This document shows, in pieces, positions 30,897-39,674 of a DNA stretch of 64,000 bases. Both the position numbers and the translations under genes were made by a program. The stretch comes from an uncultured Acetobacteraceae bacterium (GTDB lineage: Bacteria > Pseudomonadota > Alphaproteobacteria > Acetobacterales > Acetobacteraceae), in assembly GCA_903918195.1 (NCBI GenBank), contig CAIXDS010000189.1, positions 24,391 through 88,390 on the forward strand. The letters are read 5' to 3'. Position 1 is the stretch's first letter, and each line of letters starts with the position of its first letter. The notes beneath the pieces were generated by a model. The model saw only the letters and a program-made list of their open reading frames with translations, had not been told where the DNA came from and did no database searches.

Positions 30897-33824
30897 TCAG
30901 ATAATCGCCGTTGAATGCAACGTGATGGCTGTTCCCGGCGTTCCCGCGCTGCCGTCGCCGGCGGCGGTGAAGGACAGGCCGCCGGGGCTGGCGAGTTTCA
31001 GCGTGTCGGTAACGGTGCCGCTTTTCACCGTCAGAATGTCCGTGTGGTTGTTGTAGGTTGCCGTGGCGCCGCTCTTGAAGGCCAGGCCGGTCAGGTCGAT
31101 GACGTCGGCGCCGCGGAAGTTCTGGATGATATTGGCGAAAGTGTTGGCAGAGAGCGCCGCGTTCGCGATCTGCAAAGTCTCGGTACCCTGGCCGAAGCTG
31201 ATCGCCTGCGTGCCCGCCGCGCCCGAAGCCGCGACATCGAGCGCGCCGCCATTGAGCAACGTGCCGCCCGAATAGGTGTTGTTCGCGCCATTAAGTACCA
31301 GCGTCCCCGCGCCGGTCTTGGTCAGGGAGCCCGCGCCCTGGATCAGCCCGCCCAGCGTGGCGGTGTTGCCGTCGGTATTGAAGCTGCCGCCTGGCGCCTT
31401 CAGGGTGATCGTGCGGGTGGAGGTGAAGCTGGGGCCGGATGGCGGCAGGAACTCCAGCGTGCCGCCGCCGAAGCTGAGCCCGCCGGTGCCGAGGGTGGCG
31501 TCGCTGATCACCGCCAGCGTGCCGCCGTCGATCGCCCAGGGCGTTGCGGCGGTCGTGGTGTTTTGCAGGGTCCAGGTGCTCGATCCGGTTTTCTCGAAAG
31601 CGCCGAAGCCCTGGTATTGGCCGCCGATCTGCGACACGTCGAAACTGGCATCGGCGCTGCCGCCGAGGATGAGCGTGTCCGTCGTGCCGGCCTCGCCGAC
31701 GACGTTGCCGGTGATCGAATAGCCGGCCAGCAGCGTCAGGCTGTTCGTGCCGGCGGTGAAATCGATGGCGTCGGCGCGCGTCACCCCGTCGCCGCCGAGG
31801 CCGCCTTTGATGGTGCCGCTGTCGATGAGCGTCAGCCCGGCGCCGTCAACGCCGGCACCGCCCGCGCCGTTCTTGCCGCCACTGCCGCCACTGCCGCCAG
31901 CGCCGCCGCTGCCGCCGGTGACCGTGCCGGAATTGGTGAACACCGCCCCGCTGGCGGCAAACGCTGCGCCCGCGCCGCCGGCGCCGCCCGCGCCGCCGCC
32001 CATGCTGCCGGCGCCGCCTTTGCCGCCGCTGCCGCCGGTGACCGTGCCGGAATTGGTGAGAGTCGATCCGTCCGAGGCGAACGAGACGCCCGCACCGCCA
32101 ACGCCACCCGTGCCGCCGCTATGGCCGCCGCTGCCGCCACCGCCACCGGCGCCGGCGGTGACCGTGCCGGAATTGGTGAGAGTCGATCCGGCCGAGGCGC
32201 CCGTCGAGCCGAACGAGACGCCCGCACCGCCATTGCCGCCCGCGACGTCGAACTCGGCGGTGCCGCTGCTGCCGCCGCTGCCGCCGGTGACCGTGCCGGA
32301 ATTGGTGAGAGTCGATCCGTCCGAGGCGAACGAGACGCCCGCACCGCCATTGCCGCCCAGGCCGCTGCCGCCGATGTTGCTGCCGCCGCCGCCGCCGCCG
32401 CTGCCGCCGGTGACCGTGCCGGAATTGGTGAGACGCGACCCGGCCGAGGCGCCAGTCGAACCGAACGAGACGCCCGCACCGCCATTGCCGCCTGCGCCGC
32501 CGCCGGCGCCGCCTTTGCCGCCACTGCCGCCGGTGACCGTGCCGGACTTGGTGAGAGTCGATCCGGCCGAGGCGCCAGTCGAATCGAACGAGACGCCCGC
32601 ACCGCCATTGCCGCCCGCACCGCCGCCTATGCCGCCGCTGCCGCCGCCGCCACCGGCGCCGGCGTCGATCGTGCCGGAATTGGTGAGAGTCGATCCGTCC
32701 GAGGCGAACGAGACGCCCGCACCGCCGTTGCCGCCCGCGCCGCCGGCCTCGCCGCCGACGCCGCCTATGCCGCCGCTGCCGCCGGTGACCGTGCCGGAAT
32801 TGGTGAGAGTCGATCCGGCCGAAGCGCCAGTCGAATCGAACGAGACGCCCGCACCGCCATTGCCGCCCGCACCGCCGCCGAGGCTGCCGCCGCCGCCGTC
32901 GCCACCGGCGCCGCCGGTGACCGTGCCGGAATTGGTGAGAGCCGATCCGGCCGAGGCGAACGAGACGCCCGCACCGCCATTGCCGCAGCCCGTGCCGCCG
33001 ACCTCGGCGACGCCGCCTATGCCGCCGCTGCCGCCGGTGACCGTGCCGGAATTGATGAGAGCCGATCCGGCCGAGGCGAACGAGACGCCCGCACCGCCAT
33101 TGCCGCCCGCACCGCTGTCACCGCCAACGCTGCCCGCGCCGCCCGCGCCGCCCACGCCGCCGGTGACGGTGCGGGTATTATTGAAACTCGCCGATTGGGC
33201 GGTGAACGTAACGCCGGCGCCGCCGTTGCCACCGACACCGCCCGCGCCGCCATTGCCGCCCGCGCCGCCCGTGCCGCCGGCACCGCCTTTGATCGCGCCG
33301 GCATTGGACAGGCTCACCCCTGTCCCGGTGAACAGCGCGCCCACGCCGCCATCCCCGCCCGCGCCGCCCGCGCCGCCCACGCCACCGTTGCCGCCGTTGC
33401 CGCCAGCACCGCCGGTCACGCTGCCGCTGCTCTTGATGGTTTGCGTCAAGGTGCCCGTAATCACGGCGCCGTAACCGCCGGCCCCGCCACCGCCGCCACC
33501 GCCGCCACCGCCGTTGACAGCGGTCCCGTCACCGCCAGCGCCGCCGTCGCTACCAGCCGCCGCGAGGATCGCTGTCGTGAGCGTGACCTTGGAAAGGGTC
33601 ACCCCATTCGCGCCGCCGGCGCCGCCGTTACCGCCGAAGCCGCCGTGCTTGACGCCGGTGGCGCCGAGTCCTCCGAAGCCGCCGCCAGCCGCCCCGCCGC
33701 CGCCACCACCGCCGCCGTGGCGAGCCGCGCCCGGCGCCCCCGCCTTGCCCTTGTAGCCGGTTCCGCCCGCGCCGCCGGCGCCGCCGGCCCCTGATGTCCC
33801 GCCCGTTCCGCCGCTCGTTGTCAT
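30897..33824 (-). CDS. Glycine-rich tandem-repeat surface protein
   Basis: The 975-aa protein starts MTTSGGTGGTSGAGGAGG (start 33824, with CAGGAGA 6 bases upstream). Residues ~20-650 are Gly/Ala-rich and contain about ten copies of a unit such as GNGGAGVSFASDGSTLTNSG followed by TVTGGSGG. Some copies are lengthened by TGASAGS. The repeat length is mostly 28-32 residues, with highly similar DNA between copies. The C-terminal ~300 residues look like beta-helix passenger sequence (LTKTGAGTLVLNGANNTYSG and GADVIDLTGLAFKSGATATY) but no beta-barrel follows. No Sec signal peptide is visible, so export by a type I system is more likely than autotransport. The function (adhesion, matrix) is a guess. 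Confidence 0.8.
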   Translation of the reverse strand: MTTSGGTGGTSGAGGAGGAGGTGYKGKAGAPGAARHGGGGGGGGAAGGGFGGLGATGVKHGGFGGNGGAGGANGVTLSKVTLTTAILAAAGSDGGAGGDGTAVNGGGGGGGGGGAGGYGAVITGTLTQTIKSSGSVTGGAGGNGGNGGVGGAGGAGGDGGVGALFTGTGVSLSNAGAIKGGAGGTGGAGGNGGAGGVGGNGGAGVTFTAQSASFNNTRTVTGGVGGAGGAGSVGGDSGAGGNGGAGVSFASAGSALINSGTVTGGSGGIGGVAEVGGTGCGNGGAGVSFASAGSALTNSGTVTGGAGGDGGGGSLGGGAGGNGGAGVSFDSTGASAGSTLTNSGTVTGGSGGIGGVGGEAGGAGGNGGAGVSFASDGSTLTNSGTIDAGAGGGGGSGGIGGGAGGNGGAGVSFDSTGASAGSTLTKSGTVTGGSGGKGGAGGGAGGNGGAGVSFGSTGASAGSRLTNSGTVTGGSGGGGGGSNIGGSGLGGNGGAGVSFASDGSTLTNSGTVTGGSGGSSGTAEFDVAGGNGGAGVSFGSTGASAGSTLTNSGTVTAGAGGGGGSGGHSGGTGGVGGAGVSFASDGSTLTNSGTVTGGSGGKGGAGSMGGGAGGAGGAGAAFAASGAVFTNSGTVTGGSGGAGGSGGSGGKNGAGGAGVDGAGLTLIDSGTIKGGLGGDGVTRADAIDFTAGTNSLTLLAGYSITGNVVGEAGTTDTLILGGSADASFDVSQIGGQYQGFGAFEKTGSSTWTLQNTTTAATPWAIDGGTLAVISDATLGTGGLSFGGGTLEFLPPSGPSFTSTRTITLKAPGGSFNTDGNTATLGGLIQGAGSLTKTGAGTLVLNGANNTYSGGTLLNGGALDVAASGAAGTQAISFGQGTETLQIANAALSANTFANIIQNFRGADVIDLTGLAFKSGATATYNNHTDILTVKSGTVTDTLKLASPGGLSFTAAGDGSAGTPGTAITLHSTAII

Positions 33825-33974
33825 GGCACGTCTCCTGACGGTTTCAGCCCCGATGTCAGACGCGGCCGAACGTTTCATTCCACATGCAGAAGACCATAGC
33901 TTCGGTCACAGAAGTATGTAACTGCCGAGCCATCACAATGTCTCGACCACGCGAAGACACGCTGACGCGCCGAC

Positions 33975-33998
33975 GGGTCCAGGGCAGCGCCCTGGCCT
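33975..33998 (-). repeat. Short palindromic repeat after the DUF1445 gene
   Basis: On the minus strand it reads AGGCCAGGGCGCTGCCCTGG then ACCC. It lies 19 bases after the stop codon of the DUF1445 gene, in the same relative orientation as the other copies of this class. Confidence 0.7.
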
Positions 33999-34016
33999 CG
34001 CTTTCTTGCCTGTTAA

Positions 34017-34814
34017 TCAAACGGCCAGACTACTGTTCCGCAAATCAGTAATCAGCATGCACCCCGGCGCGTGGGTCATGCAGAATTCCGGCTTCACCTG
34101 CGCAATCACCGATTGCGGCGTGACCCCGCAGGCCCAGAACACCGGCAATTCGTCCGCCGCCACCGGCACCGCATCGCCGTAATCCGGCCGGCCGAGGTCG
34201 CGGATGCCGATCGCCTCGGGCAGGCCGATATGCACCGGTGCGCCGTGCACCGAGGGATAGCGCGCGGTGATCTGGATGGCGCGGATGGCGTCGGCCGGCC
34301 GGAACGGGCGCATCGACACCACCAGCGGTCCGAAAAAGGCGCCGGCCGGCACGGTGGGGATGCTGGTGCGGTACATCGGCACGTTGCAGCCGCGGGCGAT
34401 GTGGCGCACCTCGATGCCGTGCTCGACCAGCGCCTCCTCGAACGAGAACGAGCAGCCGATGGCGAAAGTAACGAGATCGTCGCGCCAGACATGGCGGATG
34501 TCGGTGGGTTCCTCCACCAGTTCGCCATGGCGCCAGACGCGGTAGCGCGGCACGTCGGTGCGGATGTCGAGATCGGCGGCCAGCGTCGGCAGGGCGGTGG
34601 CGCCTGGTTCGGAGACCGCCAGCACCGGGCAGGGTTTCGGGTTGGCCTGGGCGAAACGCAGAAAATCATGCGCCAGCGCCGCCGGAAGAATGGCCAGGTT
34701 GGCCTGCACATTGCCGGCGGCGAGGCCGGCGGTGGGGCCGGCGAAGGTTCCGGCGCGGATACGCAGGCGCTCGGTCAGGCCTTGGCGTCGGCCGATGTGC
34801 GGCATGGCGTTCAT
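34017..34814 (-). CDS. DUF1445 family putative hydro-lyase (D-glutamate cyclase-like)
   Basis: The 265-aa protein contains the conserved DUF1445 segments: [15 protein letters not shown], the [20 protein letters not shown] stretch, [69 protein letters not shown] and the C-terminal [11 protein letters not shown]. Members include the mitochondrial D-glutamate cyclase and bacterial putative hydro-lyases next to 5-oxoprolinase or allophanate genes. No such genes lie next to it here. Start 34814 is used; the second ATG (34805) has a better Shine-Dalgarno distance (GGGGAG 10 bases upstream) and may be the true start. Confidence 0.88.
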   Translation of the reverse strand: MNAMPHIGRRQGLTERLRIRAGTFAGPTAGLAAGNVQANLAILPAALAHDFLRFAQANPKPCPVLAVSEPGATALPTLAADLDIRTDVPRYRVWRHGELVEEPTDIRHVWRDDLVTFAIGCSFSFEEALVEHGIEVRHIARGCNVPMYRTSIPTVPAGAFFGPLVVSMRPFRPADAIRAIQITARYPSVHGAPVHIGLPEAIGIRDLGRPDYGDAVPVAADELPVFWACGVTPQSVIAQVKPEFCMTHAPGCMLITDLRNSSLAV

Positions 34815-34909
34815 GCTCCCCTGCGCTTGGGCGGCGCGCCGGCGGATGCCGGCGGCCCCACAGCGGTCAGGATAGCGGACCAGGCCGGTGCGATGAACCC
34901 GGTGGCGGC

Positions 34910-35428
34910 TCAGCCCGCCGCGTTCAGTGCCGCGACGATCATATCGACGCCCTGGGCGTGCCAGCGCTGCACCGCCTTGTGGTCGGCACCGAGCATCGTC
35001 CCCAGCCGGCGCCAGGGATACAGGTGGCGGTCGGTCATCGGATTGACCAGCGCCCGGGCGCCGACGATGCGCCGCAGCACGCTGCGGTCGAGCGGGATCA
35101 GCGCGACCCAGCCCAGGGCCTCGTCCATGCGCGTGATCCCCGCCGCCGAGGGCACCGGCGGACGCAGCCGCGCGGGTTCGGCTTCCGCCTCGCCGGCCTC
35201 GATCATGCGGCGCATCAACGCGGCGGTGTTCAGGCGAAAGCCGGTCGAATACCCGCCGGGCGGCAGGGCCAGCAAGGTTCGTCCGGCCTCCTCCAGGCGC
35301 GCCACCACCAGCCGCGCGTCGTAGAACCCATCGGCGACAGGACAAGCGGAGGTCCCGCCCTGCGCGGCCGGGGCGCGCGCGGCGGCGGACGGTGAGCGGC
35401 CGACCGCGCCCATGGCGGCCGCCCTCAT
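34910..35428 (-). CDS. DUF6362 family protein, phage-like
   Basis: The 172-aa protein shows [27 protein letters not shown]...[21 protein letters not shown], then [17 protein letters not shown] and a helix-turn-helix-like end ([29 protein letters not shown]). This order (E-A-xTLrrLP, R-RPPxPS-x-A-I-RMdE-LGW, WR-LG-x-R-x-x-x-RW) matches DUF6362, a family found in prophages and small mobile elements of alphaproteobacteria. It may act in DNA packaging or regulation; this is not established. Its start overlaps the stop of the upstream small gene by ATGA. Confidence 0.65.
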   Translation of the reverse strand: MRAAAMGAVGRSPSAAARAPAAQGGTSACPVADGFYDARLVVARLEEAGRTLLALPPGGYSTGFRLNTAALMRRMIEAGEAEAEPARLRPPVPSAAGITRMDEALGWVALIPLDRSVLRRIVGARALVNPMTDRHLYPWRRLGTMLGADHKAVQRWHAQGVDMIVAALNAAG

Positions 35429-35724
35429 GACCGGCTCCCCACGCCCATCGGCATCGGATAGTGGGTTCCGGCCAGCCAGGTGCCTTCGGTCAGCACGCGC
35501 CAGGCGCGTGGATGGCCCGCCGGCAGCGGTTCACGCGCCGGGTCCTCGCGCATGGCATGGGCGGATGACGGGTGGCGGGCCGCAATGCGCTCCGCCCGCG
35601 TTTTTGCTGCCTCCGGACTGACCGCCAGCGCCTCTGCGATGGCCTCCCACGATTCGCCTTCGAGGCGCATCCGGCGCAGCCGGAAGTCGGAGGGAGCCGT
35701 CCAGGTCTCGATGCTTGCCGTCAT
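35425..35724 (-). CDS. Small helix-turn-helix protein (99 aa)
   Basis: The protein [20 protein letters not shown] contains [39 protein letters not shown], a sigma-70 region-4/GcrA-like helix-turn-helix pattern. The C-terminal half ([28 protein letters not shown]) resembles proteins located before DUF6362 genes in phage-like islands. It is coupled to the DUF6362 gene and is transcribed divergently from the XRE repressor across a shared operator region. Confidence 0.6.
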   Translation of the reverse strand: MTASIETWTAPSDFRLRRMRLEGESWEAIAEALAVSPEAAKTRAERIAARHPSSAHAMREDPAREPLPAGHPRAWRVLTEGTWLAGTHYPMPMGVGSRS

Positions 35725-35751
35725 GGGAAACCTCTTGCGCTGACATCTGAA

Positions 35752-35803
35752 CGTTAGACATACTAACTAACGCTTGTCAACATAACTCACGTTGTGTCGT
35801 TAG
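35752..35803. promoter_or_regulatory. Operator-like CGTTAG/CTAACG repeats between divergent genes
   Basis: CGTTAG (35752-35757) and CTAACG (35767-35772) form an inverted repeat. A third half-site, CGTTAG, is at 35798-35803. They lie in the 101-base gap between the small HTH gene and the XRE gene. This is the arrangement expected for a phage-type repressor that controls both directions. The segment is also AT-richer than its surroundings. Confidence 0.55.
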
Positions 35804-35825
35804 AAAAATTCACCTAGGAAGGCGC

Positions 35826-36215
35826 ATGGTCGTCGCCCCTCCCGTTCCCGAACTCGGTGCCCGCATCCGCGCCGTCCGGCTTGCCCAAGGCCTCACGCAG
35901 GAGCAGCTGGCGCGCGCCGTCGGCGTCACCCGCAGCGCGGTGGCGCAGTGGGAAACCGGCCGGGCCGGTCAGGTCGGCGGCAACCTGACGCGCATCGCCC
36001 AGGTCCTCGGCACCAACGCGGCCTTCCTGCTCAGCGGCGAGCAAGATTCCGGCGCCGCCCCGCTGCCGTTGCGCGGCGACGAGATGGCGCTGCTGCGCGC
36101 CTATCGGGACTGCACGCCTGAAGACCGCGCCCTGCTGGTGCGCACCGCCGTCCGGCTCGCGCGGCTTGCCGGCAACCCGGATTCGGCCGGGCGGGAGTCC
36201 CGGGATCGCGAATGA
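35826..36215 (+). CDS. XRE family transcriptional regulator
   Basis: The 129-aa protein has a Cro/CI-type helix-turn-helix at residues 10-65 (LGARIRAVRLAQGLTQEQLARAVGVTRSAVAQWETGR...LTRIAQVLGTNAAFLL) and a short C-terminal helical part. It probably represses the divergent small HTH-DUF6362 genes by binding the CGTTAG repeats. It looks like the regulator of a degenerate prophage; no integrase or structural genes are nearby. Confidence 0.85.
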   Translation: MVVAPPVPELGARIRAVRLAQGLTQEQLARAVGVTRSAVAQWETGRAGQVGGNLTRIAQVLGTNAAFLLSGEQDSGAAPLPLRGDEMALLRAYRDCTPEDRALLVRTAVRLARLAGNPDSAGRESRDRE

Positions 36216-37004
36216 TTCTTGATTGCCGTTGCTTGACGTCGCCCGGATCAATACGAAACCGTTGCTGCAGTGGCGCCAGCACAGCACCGGCGCTGTGTTG
36301 TTTTCCGGGACCGTCGCACCCGCCGCGCCGCCACACAGTCGTCCTGTGCAAATAATGATAATTAACCCCGGGATTGCCGGAGTTTTGATCCGAGAGTTCC
36401 GCAGCGGGCTCCCGTGACCGTGCCCACATAGGCGCGGCGACAGCTTGGCGGAGGCCGATCGGTCGGGTTTTGATCCGTCGCGCCGGCGGTTCTTCGTTAA
36501 GGTGTCGTCAATATGTCATTACGATAACAGTCATGCCTGTTGCGATATGGATAGCCTAACGCAATTACTTGCCGCCGGCGAAAACGCAAATTAGGCACGC
36601 GCCCGTCTAAAAAACGTTCGCGAATTTAACCGCTCGGTTCACGTGTCCAGTTCTGCTCCAATGCATTCGACCAATTCGTCCAAAGATAGATGCGCCCGCC
36701 AGACCGTCGTCACGACGGCCCTGCTCGAAACGATCTACCCTGCCATCTCACACATTTTTATTATGTGCTGATGCATGTTTCCGCTTGCTCCTCATTTCCG
36801 CGGCGCACTATAGAAACGGTCAGGACAGCTCAACCCACCGGAAGCGAATGGCTCCAGCAACTCGTGATGGGCGCCGTTCCGCCAGCCGGTTGGAACAGGG
36901 GGCGAGCCATCCTCCGGGCCGATCGTTTCGCCGTGGCGGGCATGGTCAGGCGACGAGCCGGCGGCTAATTCGAATCAGTAAATCTTTGTCCAAAGGGGCT
37001 TGGT
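36216..37004. other. Long non-coding gap (789 bases)
   Basis: No convincing gene is seen on either strand. The stretch is less GC-rich than the flanking genes (e.g. AATAATGATAATTAA near 36351). Short open frames such as 36690-36968 have no Shine-Dalgarno and no codon bias. AAAGGGG (36993-36999) is the ribosome-binding site of the next gene. The gap probably holds its promoter and a long leader. Confidence 0.5.
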
Positions 37005-38564
37005 ATGTCTGACGTAACAATATCCGGGCCCGGCGGCAGCACGATCGCCATTTCGATTACGAATACGACGGCGGACAACATCGCGCTGACGCAGAGTTTC
37101 CTCAGCGTCGTCAGTGACGAGATCAGTGCCGGCCTTGCCAGTGGCCAGTTGCAGCTCGCCGAGGTCACCACCCCGGGCGCCATCAACATCGCGGCCGGAA
37201 CCGGCAGTTCGTCGGGGGCGATCGTCAACAGCAGCACCGGCGGTGGTCTTTACGAACTAATTGTCCCTTCCAACTTCGCATTCCTGGTTGCCAGCGGTGT
37301 CGGCGTCACCGTCGCCCTGGAAGACGTGGCCGACCCGACGGTCTCGGCCATCGGCGGTGCCGATCTGGTCTTCGTCAACAATTCGTTCGCCGACGTGCTG
37401 GTCGGTGGCGGCTACGGCTACATCGCCCAGGGATCGTCCACCGCCAAGGCGGTCATCAACATCCAGGGCAGCGACACCTTCGGCGTCGGTGGCGCCATCG
37501 TTGATGCCTCCAAGGGTGCGACGACGGTCAACCTTTACGAAAATTCCGCCAACATCATCGAGACCGGCGGTCAGGTTCTGATCAACGCCCAGGTCGGAAC
37601 GGAAATCCTCGAACTCACCGGCGCCACGACCGTCCCGGCCACCATCACCGGCACCGCCGGCTCCACCCTCTGGCTGCTCAACCAGTCCAACGCCTTCATC
37701 AATCCGGGCGCCGGCGACGTTGTCATCCTGCCGGGCAGCACCGGCAGTGCCACTCTGTTCGGCGGCGCGCTGTCGAACGGCGGCACCGGCATCGCCGCGC
37801 CGCTCTTCACCGGCTCGGCGACCGTGTTTGGCGGCACCGGCTACTACCAGGGCGGCTCGGCCGGCAACAACGTTCTCATAACCAGTACGGTTGCGGGCGC
37901 GACCACCCTGGTCGGCGGCAGCACCGTGCCCGGCGCAACCGACATCCTGGAGTCGTTTGGTGCCAGCGACCAACTGATCGCCGGGCCGGGCAGCGCCCTG
38001 CTGATCGCGGAGGCCTCGTTCGACACGCTGCTCGGCGGTCAGGGCACCAACCTGCTGTATTCGTACAGTTCCAGCAATGACCTGATCGGCGGTTCGGGCT
38101 CCGCCACCCTGATCGCCTTCACCTCCGGCGACACCCTCACTGCCGGTTCCGGCGCCGACGTGCTGATCGGTCAGAGCACGCTGGGCGGCAACAGCTTCGT
38201 CAGCGGCAGCGGCTCCGATACGATCCTCGGCAACGTCACCGGCAACAACACCATCGGCTTCGGCTCGGGCAATACCCTCGCCTTTGGCCAGCACGGCCTG
38301 AGCAGCATCGGACCGTACACCAGCAACGTCTACTACCAGGCGGCCGGCGGCACCGCAGCGGTGGACAACATCAGCGACTTCCTGCCCGGCTCCGACGTGT
38401 TCTCGCTCAGCCTCAGCGCCGACAGCGCCAGGCTCGCCAGCATCAACTACTATTCCACGGCGGCCAGCAGCCCGTTCGGCAAAGTCGGCACCCAGGCAAT
38501 CCTTTCCGACGGCACCACGATCAACTTCCTCAACGCCAACGTTACCAAGTCCAGCTTCACCTGA
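37005..38564 (+). CDS. Beta-repeat (degenerate RTX-like) surface protein
   Basis: The 519-aa protein MSDVTISGPGGSTIAISITN has no Sec signal and no long hydrophobic helix. It is rich in Gly, Ser, Thr, Ala, Asn and Val. From about residue 190 it carries loose repeats of 15-20 residues such as STLVGG/DQLIAGPGSALLIAEAS/DTLLGGQGTNLLYSYSS/NDLIGGSGSATLIAF, which look like a parallel beta-roll with degenerate GGxGxD motifs. The C-terminal ~100 residues (DNISDFLPGSDVFSLSLS) resemble the end of type I secreted RTX proteins. It is probably an exported adhesin or surface-layer-like protein. A strong terminator follows. Confidence 0.7.
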   Translation: MSDVTISGPGGSTIAISITNTTADNIALTQSFLSVVSDEISAGLASGQLQLAEVTTPGAINIAAGTGSSSGAIVNSSTGGGLYELIVPSNFAFLVASGVGVTVALEDVADPTVSAIGGADLVFVNNSFADVLVGGGYGYIAQGSSTAKAVINIQGSDTFGVGGAIVDASKGATTVNLYENSANIIETGGQVLINAQVGTEILELTGATTVPATITGTAGSTLWLLNQSNAFINPGAGDVVILPGSTGSATLFGGALSNGGTGIAAPLFTGSATVFGGTGYYQGGSAGNNVLITSTVAGATTLVGGSTVPGATDILESFGASDQLIAGPGSALLIAEASFDTLLGGQGTNLLYSYSSSNDLIGGSGSATLIAFTSGDTLTAGSGADVLIGQSTLGGNSFVSGSGSDTILGNVTGNNTIGFGSGNTLAFGQHGLSSIGPYTSNVYYQAAGGTAAVDNISDFLPGSDVFSLSLSADSARLASINYYSTAASSPFGKVGTQAILSDGTTINFLNANVTKSSFT

Positions 38565-38587
38565 AGCGGCACACCGGGCTGAGGACA

Positions 38588-38614
38588 AACGCCCGCCGCA
38601 TTGCGGCGGGCGTT
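38588..38614. terminator. Rho-independent terminator between convergent genes
   Basis: A perfect 12-bp stem, AACGCCCGCCGC/GCGGCGGGCGTT, with a 3-nt loop lies 24 bases after the beta-repeat gene and 7 bases before the end of the convergent methyltransferase gene. Its symmetry allows it to act on both. Confidence 0.75.
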
Positions 38615-38620
38615 GTGCGT

Positions 38621-39568
38621 TCAGCCTGGCGGCAACTCGCCCGCAGGGTACGTCGTCGCCGTGATATCGGCCGGCCGCAGCGGCCAGGTCAGCCGGCAAG
38701 GTCCGGTCTTGCGCACCAGCACCGCCGAGCCCTCGAACCCGGCTGCCCGCTCCGCGCCCTCCTTGTCGGGCGTCCACATGATCGGGATGACGTGCTGGGC
38801 GCGGTCCAACGCCCGCTCCACGATTTCGAAGCCGGTATGCGGGTTGAACAGCCCGTCCCAGGCGGTGTCGGAAAAACGCCAGAAATCCCAGGGCAGATCG
38901 TGCATGCCCACCGTCTGATGGGTGAACACCAACGCAATCCCGCCGGGCTTCAGCACCGCGTTCATCTGGGTCACCACGGTCCACGGCATCAGCAGATGCT
39001 CGAACACGCTCACCGACAGGATCGCGTCGAACGAGTCCGGCGGGAACAATCCGGCCAAAGCGTGCGCGTCGCCCACCACATCCACGTTGCTGCCGGGCAG
39101 GATATCCAGCACGACGTACTCGCCGATGTGGAATTGCCGGCGCCGGTCCAGGCCGCTGCGCGCCCGTCCGCCGATATCCAGCAGCCGGGCACCGGGAATC
39201 GCCTCCACCGCGGCAATGAAGCGGTGCATCATGCCGCCCGTCGCCGCCCCCTCGGCGCGCTCCTCGCCAAGTGCCGCCAATGACGCCTCGCCGCACCAGC
39301 CGCCTTTGGTATGAAAGCGCAGCCGGCCGGCCGGGCCGCCATCGTCGCGCTGGCGCAACGCCTGCACCGCGAATCCCTTGTCGGGGCCGAGCGAGGCCAC
39401 GCCCCCATGCGCCAGTCCGACCTCGCTCACACAGGCGAGCAATCCCTCATCGAGCAGTTCGACCCGGCTCAGCGCGTCGCCGGGCCGGTGGAACCAGCCG
39501 GACACCCGCACCGTATGGTAGAACTTGGTCATCGCATCGACCATGAACGCGCTGCCGTCGCATTCCAT
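38621..39568 (-). CDS. SAM-dependent class I methyltransferase
   Basis: The 315-aa protein has a C-terminal class I methyltransferase domain: ARLLDIGGRARSGLDRR (motif I, residues ~125-141), YVVLDILPGSNVDVVGDAH, then DSFDAILSVSVFEHLLMPW (motif IV) and VLKPGGIALVFTHQT. This resembles Methyltransf_11-type enzymes linked to polysaccharide or lipid modification. The N-terminal ~110 residues (FYHTVRVSGWFHRPGDALSRVELLD) form a small beta-rich domain. The start at 39568 has GGAGGAG 6 bases upstream. The substrate is unknown. Confidence 0.85.
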   Translation of the reverse strand: MECDGSAFMVDAMTKFYHTVRVSGWFHRPGDALSRVELLDEGLLACVSEVGLAHGGVASLGPDKGFAVQALRQRDDGGPAGRLRFHTKGGWCGEASLAALGEERAEGAATGGMMHRFIAAVEAIPGARLLDIGGRARSGLDRRRQFHIGEYVVLDILPGSNVDVVGDAHALAGLFPPDSFDAILSVSVFEHLLMPWTVVTQMNAVLKPGGIALVFTHQTVGMHDLPWDFWRFSDTAWDGLFNPHTGFEIVERALDRAQHVIPIMWTPDKEGAERAAGFEGSAVLVRKTGPCRLTWPLRPADITATTYPAGELPPG

Positions 39569-39652
39569 CGTCACTCCTCCAGCCGCGCCGCGGCCTGCCC
39601 ACTCACCCGCGCTGGTAGCACGATCCGCACGATGCCGCTTGCGTCGTCCATT

Positions 39653-39668
39653 CATGATAGCCATCATG
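39653..39668. promoter_or_regulatory. Operator-like palindrome upstream of the TetR gene
   Basis: CATGATAG-CCATCATG forms an imperfect dyad that ends 6 bases before the TetR start codon and sits in the gap to the divergent methyltransferase. TetR regulators usually bind such dyads upstream of their own gene. Confidence 0.4.
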
Positions 39669-39674
39669 TAAACC

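Noticed and set aside
31850..33300. CRISPR-like array
   Set aside because: The regular repeats are coding units of the glycine-rich protein; spacers are also repetitive and no cas genes are present.
30915..33794. Very long open frames on the plus strand opposite the glycine-rich gene (Pro/Ala-rich, up to 959 codons)
   Set aside because: They are shadows of a repetitive GC-rich gene: Gly/Ala codons give Pro/Ala/Arg on the other strand. The minus-strand frame has a Shine-Dalgarno and a sensible beta-helix C terminus.
36690..36968. Possible 92-aa gene in the long gap
   Set aside because: No Shine-Dalgarno, no domain, no codon bias; more likely leader or promoter DNA.
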